From contig NZ_MSCP01000002.1 of the NCBI RefSeq assembly GCF_002954715.1, positions 1,063,569 to 1,127,568 of the forward strand: DNA of 64,000 bases. The letters run 5' to 3'. Positions 47,319 to 57,598 of the stretch are shown here, piece by piece (position 1 is the first letter of the stretch; every line of letters starts with the position of its first letter). The position numbers were made by a program, and so were the translations under genes. This DNA comes from Aliivibrio sifiae. Its GTDB lineage: Bacteria; Pseudomonadota; Gammaproteobacteria; Enterobacterales; Vibrionaceae. Below the pieces are notes generated by a model. It saw nothing but the letters and a program-made list of their open reading frames with translations, made no database searches and was not told the DNA's origin.

Positions 47319-50300
47319 TTACAAAAATTGCTTAGCTTTTAATTCGATGGAAGACGGTTGTTTCTCGATCCATTTTTTTATTCGTAATATACGTTGCTTT
47401 TCATCTAGCGCATCCCACTCACTGGCAATATCTCCACTTACTCCTTGCTTCCCTTTCGCTCCGGACTCCATCCATGGCATGGTTTGATCAATTAACTGAG
47501 TATGATTTAATGTCGGCATGGCTAACTTTAACGGTTTACCATCTAAAAACACGTCAGATTCTGTATTTAGCTGCTTAAACTTAGCCACGTTTAAATTAAA
47601 TAACGGCTCCTGACTTTGTATAATGTTACCAAATGGGCGTAATCCCGATGCGTTAATCCCTGTTGGTGTCATATATTTAAGATTAAAACTAATTACGTGA
47701 ATAGCGTATCCTTTCTTCTTGTCCAATGAAGAAGAGCTACTATTTAATTCATGGATAGACTGATTTAAAAAGGTACTGATTTTATCCGTTAAAGCCTCTT
47801 TACTTTCTTTGTCTATTGAAAGATTCCAAACACCAGTATGACAAATCTCCCCTACATAATTGAGTTTTGATTGATATATTGGCCCACCCACTTTTTTGAT
47901 ATTTATGTTTTTCTTCAAATAACTTTCAGTATAAGAGGATGAATTGTCAGTATGGTTGGTAGCCTGGTGATAATAGTTCGATGTTTTTTCTTCCTCTGAA
48001 ACATAACCTGCTGTTTGTAATTGCACCATGGCGTCTACGCTTTTCCAATCCACCTTTAAGGTTTCATATTCGTCTTTATGGCTCTCACCACAAACCAATA
48101 TATGCAATGTCTCTAATTCATCCGCTTTATCCCATGAAAAATCACTTATTGTTTGCTTTTCATTCTTGGGTTTAGCTAAGTAGCATTTGTTTTTATAATC
48201 AACACCTATCGCTTGATAAAGTATTTTATCGATGACATTTATAGAAACGCTTTCACCAACGGTTTGTGAATAAGTAAACTCTTCAACCTCTAATAAACGC
48301 CCTTCAGAAATAAAGTTAAGTGTTTGTATCGAACCACTATTGCTGTCTTCCAGTATTACTTTGTGACTATTTTCGCTGTGCACACCAATGTGAATTTCAT
48401 CATTATTATTCTCATCAAACAATATGGCTTGATGATGCTTACTGTTCGGTTTTTGCAATTGCAGTTCGTAACGCATATGTCTAAAACCACCACTAGATAC
48501 ATATTCTTCAAAAGCGCTCTCTTTCACATTCAGTATTTTTTGCAACCCTAGCCAATGTATAGCATACAAGGATTCAACTCGCAGCTTACTTACTATCGGT
48601 TTTAAACCATAAATTCGTTGGTTACCAAAATAATAGAAAGGTTCAAACTCTATCGCAGTTAATGCTTTATCTTGAGCAAATATTGCCTTTAATCTCTCAT
48701 CTTGATAGGTAAAATCAGACAATGCCATTGGTTTAAATAATACGCTGAATTTTGGCCCTTCAATATTTGCACCATCAACTCGTTGATAGCCTATTTCATA
48801 AGGGAATACAGGTTTATCTTCGCCACTTAAAACAATTTGTATTTTTAAACGGTGGAATGGCGATAAGCGATTAATCTTAACTCTTTGATTTTCTTTCTTC
48901 CATTTTGAATACTCAACCCAATCTTTACCATCTTGATCTGAGACTAATACTCGTTGAAGAGCTATCTCATCTAAATCAATGGCTGGCGGTAATGGAGAAA
49001 AGTTTTGTGCAAATTCTTCAAATAAATTCATTGCCGTTTTGTTTTCACTTGGTAGTTCATACAATAATCCCTGAACAGGAAATGCACGACTAAACTTTCC
49101 GCTCACTTTTCCTTTATCTTGTGGCGCTTGATATTGCAGATAATTGGAAGCAGGAATCGGTGTAGGTAAGGTTTGATAATATAGGGGGATATCTTGCTTC
49201 TGCTTCTGTTTGCACTGATTGATCCAATCGATCCCTAAATCATTACTTTTAATAGTATTGACTGACCATGAATCATTTTGCAGATACTTTTCGATATAGC
49301 CTTTAATATCGTATTTATCTAACGCTAAATTTAAATTTTTACCTGATTGCATCTTCTGGTTTTCACTATGAGCATACAGCAAAACCATCATTAATCCGTT
49401 AAAAGCCAGTGCTCGTAATTGATAACGCTTTAGTATTTCATTTTTAGTTTCATCTTTAGTTAAATACGATGTTAAGCTCTCATAACTCGTGAGCTTGGTT
49501 TCTAACTTACTGTCCCATTGCCTTAACTGATTTAATAATTCCATTTGTATTTTGGCTAAATCAGCAAGATCGTCTTTCGCATCTTCTGCTTTGATAATGG
49601 TTTCATAAGCGTAATCAAAAAGCATTTCATCTAAGAAAGCCAAACCAGATTGAACAATATTAGAGCCTTCCTTTATTAATAACATGCCTCTTGCTGCTGG
49701 CCCTATAACAGGAATAAAACAAGCAACACCTATGAGTGATTCTAACAACGCAAGCTGCGCAGCTAATATTGCATCATCCTCTTTTTGCATTGCATTTAGC
49801 GTAATTAAACGAGAGCGTTCTAACACCCCCATTCCACTTCTACTTGGTGCATACACAATATCAAGAACTTTTAAGTAAGCTTTTATCTTTACTCTACGGT
49901 TTACTTTTAATTTAAAATTATCTGATGAAACTTCTCGTCCTGTGGCCTCTACTAATGGCTGAGTTTCACCAAAAGCAATCACCGTTATTTTTTCTTGAAG
50001 TTTTTTAGGGAATAGATCAGCAACATTTTGTGCCCGTTGCTGCGATAAGTTCATATTATATTGATTGGTGCCGACCTGACAGGTGTGACCTTCAATAACG
50101 ATATGAACATCAGGTTGTTTCTCTAAGAAAGAGACGATTTCTGCAATGCCTTGACGAACCATTGATGTATCTGCGGTTTTCTTATCAAACTCAAAAACCA
50201 CTTCAATCCCAGAGCCGTAGTCGTCATTAAACAAGGTCTTATTTTTAATCGTTAATTGCTCAAAAGCCTGTTTATTTTCTTTATTTATCTCTAATTGCGT

Positions 50301-52058
50301 TTCCGTCCAGACTGGAATATGTTTCAAATATTCACTCGCAACCTCAGCCATATTGCCACGCGCTTTTTCTGCTTTTTTCTTTTGCTCAGCAATTTCTTTT
50401 CCGTGATTAAAAAGCGCGGCAATATTATTTAATGTGTCAACAGCAACTAACCCTCGCCCTGCCAAATCGGCACCTTGCAACCATGTTTTTGATAATCGCC
50501 CAACTGCGGCTTTGTATTTTCCATCTTTAAATTCTTGGTTGGCTTTAGCGAGGTATTCGGTAAATTGACCATACTTCTCTTTATCAAAAATGGTGGATTT
50601 AAATAATGCAGATGCACCAAATTCAGCACGATAAGTCGCACTACCGGCTTGTAATGCGGTTAGCTCCTTTAATTTGCCAAGCCCTTCTCCCATTGATTGC
50701 AAACCAAATAAAATTTCTCCCGTGGCTTGCATTGCTGTTGGTAAATTCTTATTTTTTATCTCTTCCCAATACAGCTTGGCAATATTATTTACCATTGCAG
50801 TTGGGCCATTATCTAGCTGTGGCGTTAAGCCATCCGCCAATAAGTCCATACCAAGCATCATGCTTACTTTGTTAGCTCCAGTTAATACCGCAAGGCTAGT
50901 TAAAGCAGGGCTTTCAAGGGCTTTTGTATTGGTTGCTTTTCCTTTTAAATGCGCAGTAAGATGCGAAAGATATTGTGGAAATTGGCAGATTAAAGATTCT
51001 TCAAGGGAGATCATATCCCCACACACAATGGCCATTTTTCCTAATGGTGTGTGATTATCAAAACGTATGTATTCTCGGAGTTCGTATTGGTAGCTTGTAA
51101 TACCATCAAGATCGACGATCTTTGTAATATTTGCATTAGTAATATATTCAGGAATACCACCATCAAAATTATCTGGATGGAAATTTACTCGAATACTGTA
51201 ATACCCTTCTTGGAAGGATTCAGGGTTAACATTGATAACCGCCGCCGGAAAATGTTCACTCGCATCTGGGTGCCTTTTTACCAATCCTTCACCAATAACT
51301 TTCCAAGCAAGATCTCCATTCTTTTCATTACTATCAAAATAACGAATTGAAACAGCCGCATTAATATAACTTTTGTGTGAAAAAACAACACTACATGTTG
51401 CTTGTGATGGTAACAAAAAGCCTTTTAATGCATCTCCTTTTTTAGATACCTCTTCATACCATTGGTTATACTCTTTTTGCTCCTGAGATAATGCCCCATT
51501 TAATGAGGGGGAGAATGGTTTGGCTAGTTGATCTATCCCTATCTCAGTTAACGCAAATGTCACTTCACTGTCTTTACCTTTGTCTACCATAGAGGAATAA
51601 CGGTATAACTCTTTTGCTATCTCTATTGGCGTGGTTTTGCTAATGGTCAAACGGCTTAAAATAGCTAACGGAGGAAAACACAATGAATACTCACCAGCAT
51701 CTAAATGGTTGACCACACTTTTATGCTGAAGGTATTCAAAATCCCCACTTTCAGCAATCGCTTGTACGCCAGTATCAAGTGCATGGATCAGCCCATGTTT
51801 ATCTGTTCCCCAAACGCCATTGGTTTCTTGATCTTCTACTCGTTCGCTTAATTCTTTTATATTGGCAATTAAGGGAGTAAAGGGGACAGGGCGAATGTTA
51901 TCTACCCCATTATTTTTCCTATCATTTCCGAGGGTTACAATTTTTGGATTTAAATGCCAATTTTCAAATGAAGTTTTTCTTATTGTTTCATTATATTCCC
52001 CATAAAAGTGCGTAGAAAATAAATAAACCCCTTCAGCTAATACGGCTTTATTACTCAT
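47319..52058 (-). CDS. Candidate T6SS effector of module 2, OmpA-like domain, 1579 aa
   Basis: Paralogue of 36238-41043 over its whole length: GVYLFSTHF near the start, NIRPVPFTP, VWGTDKHGL, GKMAIVCGDMISLEESLI (~340), an OmpA-like domain at ~619-729 (VVFEFDKKTADTS, VIEGHTCQVGTNQYN, NRRVKIKAYL), YAPSRSGM, a hydrophobic stretch at ~773-797 (SLIGVACFIPVIGPAARGMLLI), and the C-terminal TPTGINASGLRPFGNI. OmpA key residues are better kept here than in module 1. The ATG at 52058 has AAGGAGG at 7-base spacing, as in module 1; the adjacent ATG at 52061 is also possible. No signal peptide. Likely acts in the target periplasm or inner membrane; enzymatic activity not recognised. Confidence 0.8.
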   Translation of the reverse strand: MSNKAVLAEGVYLFSTHFYGEYNETIRKTSFENWHLNPKIVTLGNDRKNNGVDNIRPVPFTPLIANIKELSERVEDQETNGVWGTDKHGLIHALDTGVQAIAESGDFEYLQHKSVVNHLDAGEYSLCFPPLAILSRLTISKTTPIEIAKELYRYSSMVDKGKDSEVTFALTEIGIDQLAKPFSPSLNGALSQEQKEYNQWYEEVSKKGDALKGFLLPSQATCSVVFSHKSYINAAVSIRYFDSNEKNGDLAWKVIGEGLVKRHPDASEHFPAAVINVNPESFQEGYYSIRVNFHPDNFDGGIPEYITNANITKIVDLDGITSYQYELREYIRFDNHTPLGKMAIVCGDMISLEESLICQFPQYLSHLTAHLKGKATNTKALESPALTSLAVLTGANKVSMMLGMDLLADGLTPQLDNGPTAMVNNIAKLYWEEIKNKNLPTAMQATGEILFGLQSMGEGLGKLKELTALQAGSATYRAEFGASALFKSTIFDKEKYGQFTEYLAKANQEFKDGKYKAAVGRLSKTWLQGADLAGRGLVAVDTLNNIAALFNHGKEIAEQKKKAEKARGNMAEVASEYLKHIPVWTETQLEINKENKQAFEQLTIKNKTLFNDDYGSGIEVVFEFDKKTADTSMVRQGIAEIVSFLEKQPDVHIVIEGHTCQVGTNQYNMNLSQQRAQNVADLFPKKLQEKITVIAFGETQPLVEATGREVSSDNFKLKVNRRVKIKAYLKVLDIVYAPSRSGMGVLERSRLITLNAMQKEDDAILAAQLALLESLIGVACFIPVIGPAARGMLLIKEGSNIVQSGLAFLDEMLFDYAYETIIKAEDAKDDLADLAKIQMELLNQLRQWDSKLETKLTSYESLTSYLTKDETKNEILKRYQLRALAFNGLMMVLLYAHSENQKMQSGKNLNLALDKYDIKGYIEKYLQNDSWSVNTIKSNDLGIDWINQCKQKQKQDIPLYYQTLPTPIPASNYLQYQAPQDKGKVSGKFSRAFPVQGLLYELPSENKTAMNLFEEFAQNFSPLPPAIDLDEIALQRVLVSDQDGKDWVEYSKWKKENQRVKINRLSPFHRLKIQIVLSGEDKPVFPYEIGYQRVDGANIEGPKFSVLFKPMALSDFTYQDERLKAIFAQDKALTAIEFEPFYYFGNQRIYGLKPIVSKLRVESLYAIHWLGLQKILNVKESAFEEYVSSGGFRHMRYELQLQKPNSKHHQAILFDENNNDEIHIGVHSENSHKVILEDSNSGSIQTLNFISEGRLLEVEEFTYSQTVGESVSINVIDKILYQAIGVDYKNKCYLAKPKNEKQTISDFSWDKADELETLHILVCGESHKDEYETLKVDWKSVDAMVQLQTAGYVSEEEKTSNYYHQATNHTDNSSSYTESYLKKNINIKKVGGPIYQSKLNYVGEICHTGVWNLSIDKESKEALTDKISTFLNQSIHELNSSSSSLDKKKGYAIHVISFNLKYMTPTGINASGLRPFGNIIQSQEPLFNLNVAKFKQLNTESDVFLDGKPLKLAMPTLNHTQLIDQTMPWMESGAKGKQGVSGDIASEWDALDEKQRILRIKKWIEKQPSSIELKAKQFL

Positions 52059-53260
52059 CATTTACCCTCCTTAACAAATGCACCATTATTAGCAAAACCG
52101 TTGTATAACCATGACAATGTTGCGGAATGCCCTGAGCAGATTTGCCCCCAATGCTGAGTTTGAGAAAATAACTTTTTATCTCTTGTTAATAGATACTGTC
52201 TTGCACTGCCAGCAGAAGCTGAGCGAACATAATCAGCGTTAAGTCCTAATACATCAAAAAATCGGTATTGGCTTTTTTTCTTAGGGTCTTTTTTTTCTAA
52301 TTTAACGTCTTGTGTTTCTGTATTCATAAAAAAGCGATATTTGCTTGACTCTCCCCACGCATATTTACCATCAGGACTGATTGAACGGTTTTTCATATGG
52401 AAATCTTTTCTAACGTTATAATCTTTTACAAACTGAGAATATATTTCATCTCCTTTAGATGGGTATCCAAACGACAGTAGTCTCTCATCAGTTAATTCAT
52501 CATAAATTACGACACCAAAATCAGAGACCACGTACCTCTTCCCACCGTATATCACCCCCACCTCTGAAAAATGAAAGTCATCGTCCATTTGGGTGGTTTT
52601 TCCTGTGGCGATTTCGTATTTCCAATATTTGGCTCTGTCTTCAAAATACAGATAGCTACTGTCTTCCGCCCAGAGAAATTGAGAATGACCTAAATCTGTA
52701 CCAAGTAATGTGGATTTCTGAGTTTGCACATCGAACACAACTTTATCAGTACCACCGCTTGTTCTTGATGCATATGAATAAGCTAAATAACGGTTGTTGG
52801 GGGAACGGCGCATAATACGTACATCACCACTAAAATCATCCGTCACTAATCGCAAATCGGTACCATCTGTTTTTATACTCCATACTTTATCGTAAGATTC
52901 GTAAATGGCCTTTTCACTCGCGGAAGCACTCACAAAATCCCCGTTATTCCACCTAAAATCCACTCTCGGCAAGTCGTAAGAGTCCGCATTTGATAAATCT
53001 TCTCTTGGCCACTCTTTAGCGCTGTTCACCACAAAGCAGGGCTTCATTATTCCCGGTATAGTGCCATTGGCTTCTTTCATTAAGATATAGTTATCTTTAG
53101 TGACATAAACACGGTTATCATCCCATTTTTGCTCATTAAGCAATTCAACGTCAGTTTTTGGTGGTTCGACGGCTGTACTTAACGTTGAGGATTCTTCTTG
53201 GTTGCATCCGTTTAGGAATATAAGCGCAGCTAATGCTGTCCATAGGTATTTTGAATTCAT
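52058..53260 (-). CDS. Beta-propeller lipoprotein, candidate immunity protein of module 2
   Basis: 400 residues. Lipoprotein signal MNSKYLWTALAALIFLNGC, Cys19. Blade motifs RSPNNRYLAYS (~152-162), WAEDSSYLYFED (~197-208) and SPDGKYAWGES, with VWSIKTDGTDLRLVTD (~126-141) almost identical to its module 1 counterpart. It ends in ANNGAFVKEGK. The two lipoproteins share the plan but differ clearly between motifs, as expected if each protects against its own cognate toxin; that is inferred. Separated from the MIX gene by 7 bp, and overlapping the effector start. Confidence 0.75.
   Translation of the reverse strand: MNSKYLWTALAALIFLNGCNQEESSTLSTAVEPPKTDVELLNEQKWDDNRVYVTKDNYILMKEANGTIPGIMKPCFVVNSAKEWPREDLSNADSYDLPRVDFRWNNGDFVSASASEKAIYESYDKVWSIKTDGTDLRLVTDDFSGDVRIMRRSPNNRYLAYSYASRTSGGTDKVVFDVQTQKSTLLGTDLGHSQFLWAEDSSYLYFEDRAKYWKYEIATGKTTQMDDDFHFSEVGVIYGGKRYVVSDFGVVIYDELTDERLLSFGYPSKGDEIYSQFVKDYNVRKDFHMKNRSISPDGKYAWGESSKYRFFMNTETQDVKLEKKDPKKKSQYRFFDVLGLNADYVRSASAGSARQYLLTRDKKLFSQTQHWGQICSGHSATLSWLYNGFANNGAFVKEGK
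52066..52072 (-). promoter_or_regulatory. Ribosome site of effector 2 inside the lipoprotein gene
   Basis: AAGGAGG encoded by the lipoprotein's terminal KEGK codons, 7 bases from the ATG at 52058 and 4 from the one at 52061. It favours 52058 and mirrors module 1. Confidence 0.8.
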
Positions 53261-53267
53261 GGTGTCC

Positions 53268-54992
53268 CTACACTAATTCACTGATTTCAATGTCTTGGTA
53301 AATGATGATTGGCGGTTGCTCAGGGTGATACTCATTCCCCTTGTTTACTCGTTTTAACGTGACGGTTTTGACCTCACTTGGCCACCCCGTAAATCGAATA
53401 GATTGATAGCCATCATCCAGTGCTAATACTTGCCCTAAGTACACCTTTTGCGACCATTTGTGCTCTGTATTAAATAACTCAAAGTAGTCATCTGGCTCAT
53501 CGACTGTATGATGTTGGCAATAAGCAAAAACAATCTCATCTTGTGGTGATGACATAAGTAAAGCGGCAATGCCTTGCTCACTTTGATTTTCAATAGAAAC
53601 TGGCAAGGCTTGACTTGAAAGTGACGATTGAAGTGCAATAACAGACGCTCCATCATCATTAAATTGTTGTAATTCAGTATAGCTATCAAGCCCTTCTATA
53701 CGCTGTGCCATGGTCTCTGGATTGCTGGCTAACTCAGATAATTGGTCATCAGTCAGCTGAGGCAAACTATGGTATGCATAAAGGGTTTGAGGTTGGCCTG
53801 CTATTTTATAAGGCACCCAAATATGTGGTAATGCGTGCCCAGAAACGGGGCGTATATCACTCTGTTTTGAGCCAAATAAACTATCTGTTGTTTCTAGCTC
53901 GATTGAATAATGAGTTGGTGTTTTAGGCAACTCAATGATGACTTTATCTTCCGTTAAATCAAAAACTCTTGCCTGCCCATAAACATCAAGCACACCACTA
54001 AAAACCGTTTTTCCATTTTGTTTTACATCAAAAGGTTCATCTGAAAAATAACAGCCATACTCTGGATGTGTTAAGGCAATATCTACATGTCGATTAGCGA
54101 CTTTTTCACCAGAATTGGTTTTGTTTTCACTCGTTAAATCGATATCCATAAACTGGTAATCTTTAGTAATTTTTAATTCTCGCCAAACGTTATTATTCCA
54201 CACAACATAAATATAACCGGATGGGTAAAGAGAAGCTTCTTGAAGAAGAAAATCTCTATTTTTGGCTTTAAAAGGCACCACAGGCACTAACACATTATCC
54301 CACTCTGCCATTTCTGTTTCTTTGGTTATAGGAGGTAATGATTCGCTCAGTAACAGGTTTATCTCTTTGGCTGAGTTCATACTTGGTAACGTCAAATACA
54401 GTGCTCGATTTCTATCATCTAAAGATGTAAATTCGACGAGACTCCGGTGTCCGTTTCTGCTGTCTTTTTTTGGCTTTACTGTCTTTTCATTGATGTTTTT
54501 TAATTTTGACATCGAGATGGATGCTGCGTTATTAGGCCATTGCCCTGCAAACTCGATGACGATTTTATTATCACTCTTTTTTTCAGAAATAGGAGTGATG
54601 GATGAGGCGTTTGAACTTGAACGAAGTAAGGTCGGTTTTACTTTTAAACGAGAACGAGTAACAGAGGGGTTAACCACTTTATCAATACGTTTTTTTAGAC
54701 CGCTTCCTTGAACTAAATGCAGACTATCGACACTTCGATGTTGATTCATTAACGATAATGCAGCCCACTCCCCCTGTTCAACCAATTGACGAATACGACT
54801 GACAGTTTGAAATACCCCTTGTGAATCACTAATTGCAGAATGACGCTGTAATTTAATAGGTAACGATGCTTTTAATGAAGGTAAATCGGTAAAACGATTA
54901 AGATGATTCAGTAATTCATTGGGAGTGAGAATATACGGTAAGTCTTTTTGGTTAAGTAAGCGACCTGGGATAAGTTTAAATTGGCAGAGCAT
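53268..54992 (-). CDS. MIX-motif protein, candidate T6SS co-effector of module 2
   Basis: 574 residues from the ATG at 54992 (GGAG 6 bases upstream, and alignment with the module 1 start as MLCQFKLIPG...PYILTPNEL); an in-frame ATG at 55073 would add 27 residues without homology. MIX signature at ~232-272: WDNVLVPVVPF, LYPSGYIYVVW (255-265), NNNVWREL. The block KIVIEFAGQWPNNAAS (~143-158) is shared with module 1. The C-terminal half after MIX is beta-rich with no known toxin domain. Likely co-secreted with, and needed for, export of the 1579-residue partner; this is by analogy to the known MIX binary module. Confidence 0.8.
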   Translation of the reverse strand: MLCQFKLIPGRLLNQKDLPYILTPNELLNHLNRFTDLPSLKASLPIKLQRHSAISDSQGVFQTVSRIRQLVEQGEWAALSLMNQHRSVDSLHLVQGSGLKKRIDKVVNPSVTRSRLKVKPTLLRSSSNASSITPISEKKSDNKIVIEFAGQWPNNAASISMSKLKNINEKTVKPKKDSRNGHRSLVEFTSLDDRNRALYLTLPSMNSAKEINLLLSESLPPITKETEMAEWDNVLVPVVPFKAKNRDFLLQEASLYPSGYIYVVWNNNVWRELKITKDYQFMDIDLTSENKTNSGEKVANRHVDIALTHPEYGCYFSDEPFDVKQNGKTVFSGVLDVYGQARVFDLTEDKVIIELPKTPTHYSIELETTDSLFGSKQSDIRPVSGHALPHIWVPYKIAGQPQTLYAYHSLPQLTDDQLSELASNPETMAQRIEGLDSYTELQQFNDDGASVIALQSSLSSQALPVSIENQSEQGIAALLMSSPQDEIVFAYCQHHTVDEPDDYFELFNTEHKWSQKVYLGQVLALDDGYQSIRFTGWPSEVKTVTLKRVNKGNEYHPEQPPIIIYQDIEISELV

Positions 54993-55190
54993 CTGCATCT
55001 CCACATTCAGTGTATTGAAAGTATCTAAAAATAAATTGCCTGCTATATAAATATGAACAGAGAACTCAGTCAAACCCTATTGCCCTTCACACTTATCTTC
55101 CTAGGTCGACGTCTCTTGTTTTTGTAAATATCCAACCTCTTAATTACATTCTTAGCTTTATACTCCGTTCTTCATGAATGAATGTGAAAC

Positions 55191-55217
55191 AAAAAACGGC
55201 CCAATTAAGGACCGTTT
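55191..55217 (-). terminator. Intrinsic terminator of the NhaC-like gene
   Basis: On the minus strand AAACGG-T-CC-TTAATT-GG-G-CCGTTT followed by a run of T (complement of the A run at 55191-55196). One mismatch in the stem. Confidence 0.8.
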
Positions 55218-55244
55218 AATTTGCTATAACCTTTAGGTAAACCT

Positions 55245-56786
55245 CTAGCCTAACTGATTACCAGCCACCAACTTGCTTTTATTAAACGTATTCTCTGGAG
55301 TTAATTTAGCGAGTGTTACTACCAATGTAACCTGCGCGATTAACGCTAATATGAAAATAAGTGGGTTATCAAAAATGCCCGCAATGAGGAAACTGACAAG
55401 TGCAATTCCGCCATTTAATAATGCATAAGGAAGCTGAGTTTTAAAGTGTTCGAACTGATCACATCCTGCTCCTGTTGAAGACAAAATTGTTGTTTCAGAG
55501 ATTGGTGAACAGTGATCTCCAAACAAACCTCCTGAAAGAACAGCACCTATACAAACGAACAGTGGCGCATCAATTGCGATAGCTGTCGGGATAACCAAAT
55601 GCATCATAATTGCAAATGTTCCCCATGACGATCCAGTAGCAAATGAAATGATCGCTGCCAGTAAAAAAGATACCGCTGGTACTAACCAATATGGAAAACC
55701 ATTTTGAGCTTGCTCTGCAATATAAGCTGCCGCACCTAACTCTTTAGCCACAGAGCTCAGAGTCCATGCAAGGATAAGAATAATTGCAACTTGCATCATG
55801 TTACCCATCCCTTTCATGTAAACAGAAATCCCATCTGATAGACTTCTTACTTTGTTCATTGCCATCAAGATAATTAATGTAAATGCGGCAAAGAAGTAAG
55901 CTGTAGATAAAGCAGAACGAAACACTGAACCAGAGACTTTTTCGAATGGGAAACCTAGAGGCGCAAGCATAAATACTAAAACAGCACCCATCACCAATAG
56001 CGGTGCCCATACAAACGAGGCTTTTGCATTTTTATGCGTGAATATTTCTTTTGAAATATCAGACGACGCATGAAGTTCGCCCTTACTTGCTATCGCTTCA
56101 GCTTTTGCCATTGGGCCAAAATCCAATTTCTTTAATGCGACAAGTGGAACAATCGCTATCGCTAAAATTGCGTAGAATTGATATGGAATTGCGCCTAAAA
56201 ATGCATCCCAATCTGTAATATCAGTGACATTTAATGCAGTAAATTCTTTCTGAATTAACCCCATGATATACACACCCCAACCAATGAATGGAATTAAAAT
56301 AGCCACAGGTGATGAGGTTGAATCAATAATGAAGGCCAGTTTTTGACGAGAGATTTTTAATTTATCGAAAAGAGGACGAAAAACTGGACCAACAATTAAT
56401 GGCGTACCTAAATCAGAGAAGAAAATGATGATCCCCCCTAGCCATGCCGAGGTTTGAGCTTGGAATTTACTTTTTACCCAAAGCGTTACTTTTTCTGCAA
56501 ACGCAAGGCCACCACCCGACTTCTCCATTAGAGCAACAAATCCACCAATGAAAACCAGTAATACTATCACCCCTGCATTATAGCTATCTGTTAGTTGAGG
56601 TGAGATATAACTTTTAACCATGACACCAAATGTTTCAAACGGATCAAGCGTGGTAAACAAACCGTTTAGCATTGCTACTCCACTCAATACTCCCGCAAAA
56701 AGACCAACGACCACATTACGTGTCGCTAACGAGATAATCAGCGTTATAACAATGGGAATGAGGGAGGTAATGTCTGTCTGTTCCAT
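55245..56786 (-). CDS. NhaC-family Na+/H+ antiporter
   Basis: 513 residues from the ATG at 56786 (AAGGA 8 bases upstream); a longer frame to 56831 exists without a better site. About 11-12 hydrophobic segments. The family signature FATGSSWGTFAIMMHLVIP and the following GGLFGDHCSPISETTILSST are typical of NhaC-type exchangers in the inner membrane. Substrate could be Na+/H+ or an organic acid/Na+ pair; the sequence does not decide. It stands alone with its own terminator and is unrelated to the T6SS island. Confidence 0.9.
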   Translation of the reverse strand: MEQTDITSLIPIVITLIISLATRNVVVGLFAGVLSGVAMLNGLFTTLDPFETFGVMVKSYISPQLTDSYNAGVIVLLVFIGGFVALMEKSGGGLAFAEKVTLWVKSKFQAQTSAWLGGIIIFFSDLGTPLIVGPVFRPLFDKLKISRQKLAFIIDSTSSPVAILIPFIGWGVYIMGLIQKEFTALNVTDITDWDAFLGAIPYQFYAILAIAIVPLVALKKLDFGPMAKAEAIASKGELHASSDISKEIFTHKNAKASFVWAPLLVMGAVLVFMLAPLGFPFEKVSGSVFRSALSTAYFFAAFTLIILMAMNKVRSLSDGISVYMKGMGNMMQVAIILILAWTLSSVAKELGAAAYIAEQAQNGFPYWLVPAVSFLLAAIISFATGSSWGTFAIMMHLVIPTAIAIDAPLFVCIGAVLSGGLFGDHCSPISETTILSSTGAGCDQFEHFKTQLPYALLNGGIALVSFLIAGIFDNPLIFILALIAQVTLVVTLAKLTPENTFNKSKLVAGNQLG

Positions 56787-57127
56787 AGTTGCGTTCCTTT
56801 TTATACTGCAAAAGAGTAAATATATATTCAATTAAAGTGACTATATATTTCACAAAAGAAAAAGTATAGTTTTTTATTCACTTTTTATGAATTTAAAATC
56901 ACCACGTATTCTAAAGTCTCATTTTAAAAACTCAGATGCATTCAATAGAGGAATTTCGAGATGCTCTCTCATAACAAAAATCAATAAATTAAGATGAAAA
57001 CCTACTAATTTTATAAACTAAAGATTAAAAGTGCTTAATTAACAGCACATTTATTCTTTATTCTCTTTTTTATTTATTCAAAACACTCTTCAATCATATA
57101 CAAGCCAGTTAATGAGAGAGCAAAGGT
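56787..57127. other. Divergent intergenic region, NhaC-like gene and small secreted protein
   Basis: 341 bp, AT-rich, no ORF. It should hold two outward promoters; I saw no convincing hexamer pair. AAAGGT directly precedes the ATG at 57128. Confidence 0.4.
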
Positions 57128-57598
57128 ATGCCAAGAATCATTACATTATCAATAATCCTGTGTCTTACATTTAATAGTTATGCAAAAGAAACCATTTGGA
57201 CTAATGATAATGTTCACTTCAATTCACTAATCTACGCTCAAAATTCTGATGATGCTTTTATTCAATCTGTAGTGACTTATGATTGTAAGAAGATCGAGAT
57301 TTCAGTGGGGTTTAATGAAGCACCTCAATCCTCTTTTACGGCTGTGGTTAATGACAAAAAGATTAAGCTCAATAAATTTGGTGTGAATTATTACGGGTAT
57401 GCCGTATACAAACCACAAAATGAAACAGCAGAAGAACTGTTATTGGAGCAGTTTAGACAAGAAAAGTCGATTCATTTAACGGATACTCTTGGTGATAGCT
57501 ACTATTTCACGACTCAATATTACTCTCAAGCAATGAAGCATAGGCTCACAACATGCTTAAAAAATCGAGAAAAGTATTCATTGCAAAATAATAGCTAA
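57128..57598 (+). CDS. Small secreted protein of unknown function
   Basis: 156 residues. Cleavable signal peptide MPRIITLSIILCLTFNSYA with likely cleavage before KETIW. The mature part (~137 residues) is mostly beta with two Cys (CKKIE near residue 53 and a C-terminal LTTCLKN) that may form a disulphide. No family recognised. It ends at the base next to the end of the convergent LysR gene, with no terminator between. Confidence 0.75.
   Translation: MPRIITLSIILCLTFNSYAKETIWTNDNVHFNSLIYAQNSDDAFIQSVVTYDCKKIEISVGFNEAPQSSFTAVVNDKKIKLNKFGVNYYGYAVYKPQNETAEELLLEQFRQEKSIHLTDTLGDSYYFTTQYYSQAMKHRLTTCLKNREKYSLQNNS

Noticed and set aside
54993..55190. Further small gene or promoter upstream of module 2
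   Set aside because: No ORF with a ribosome site, and no sigma-54 or good sigma-70 pair found; a promoter must exist but cannot be placed.
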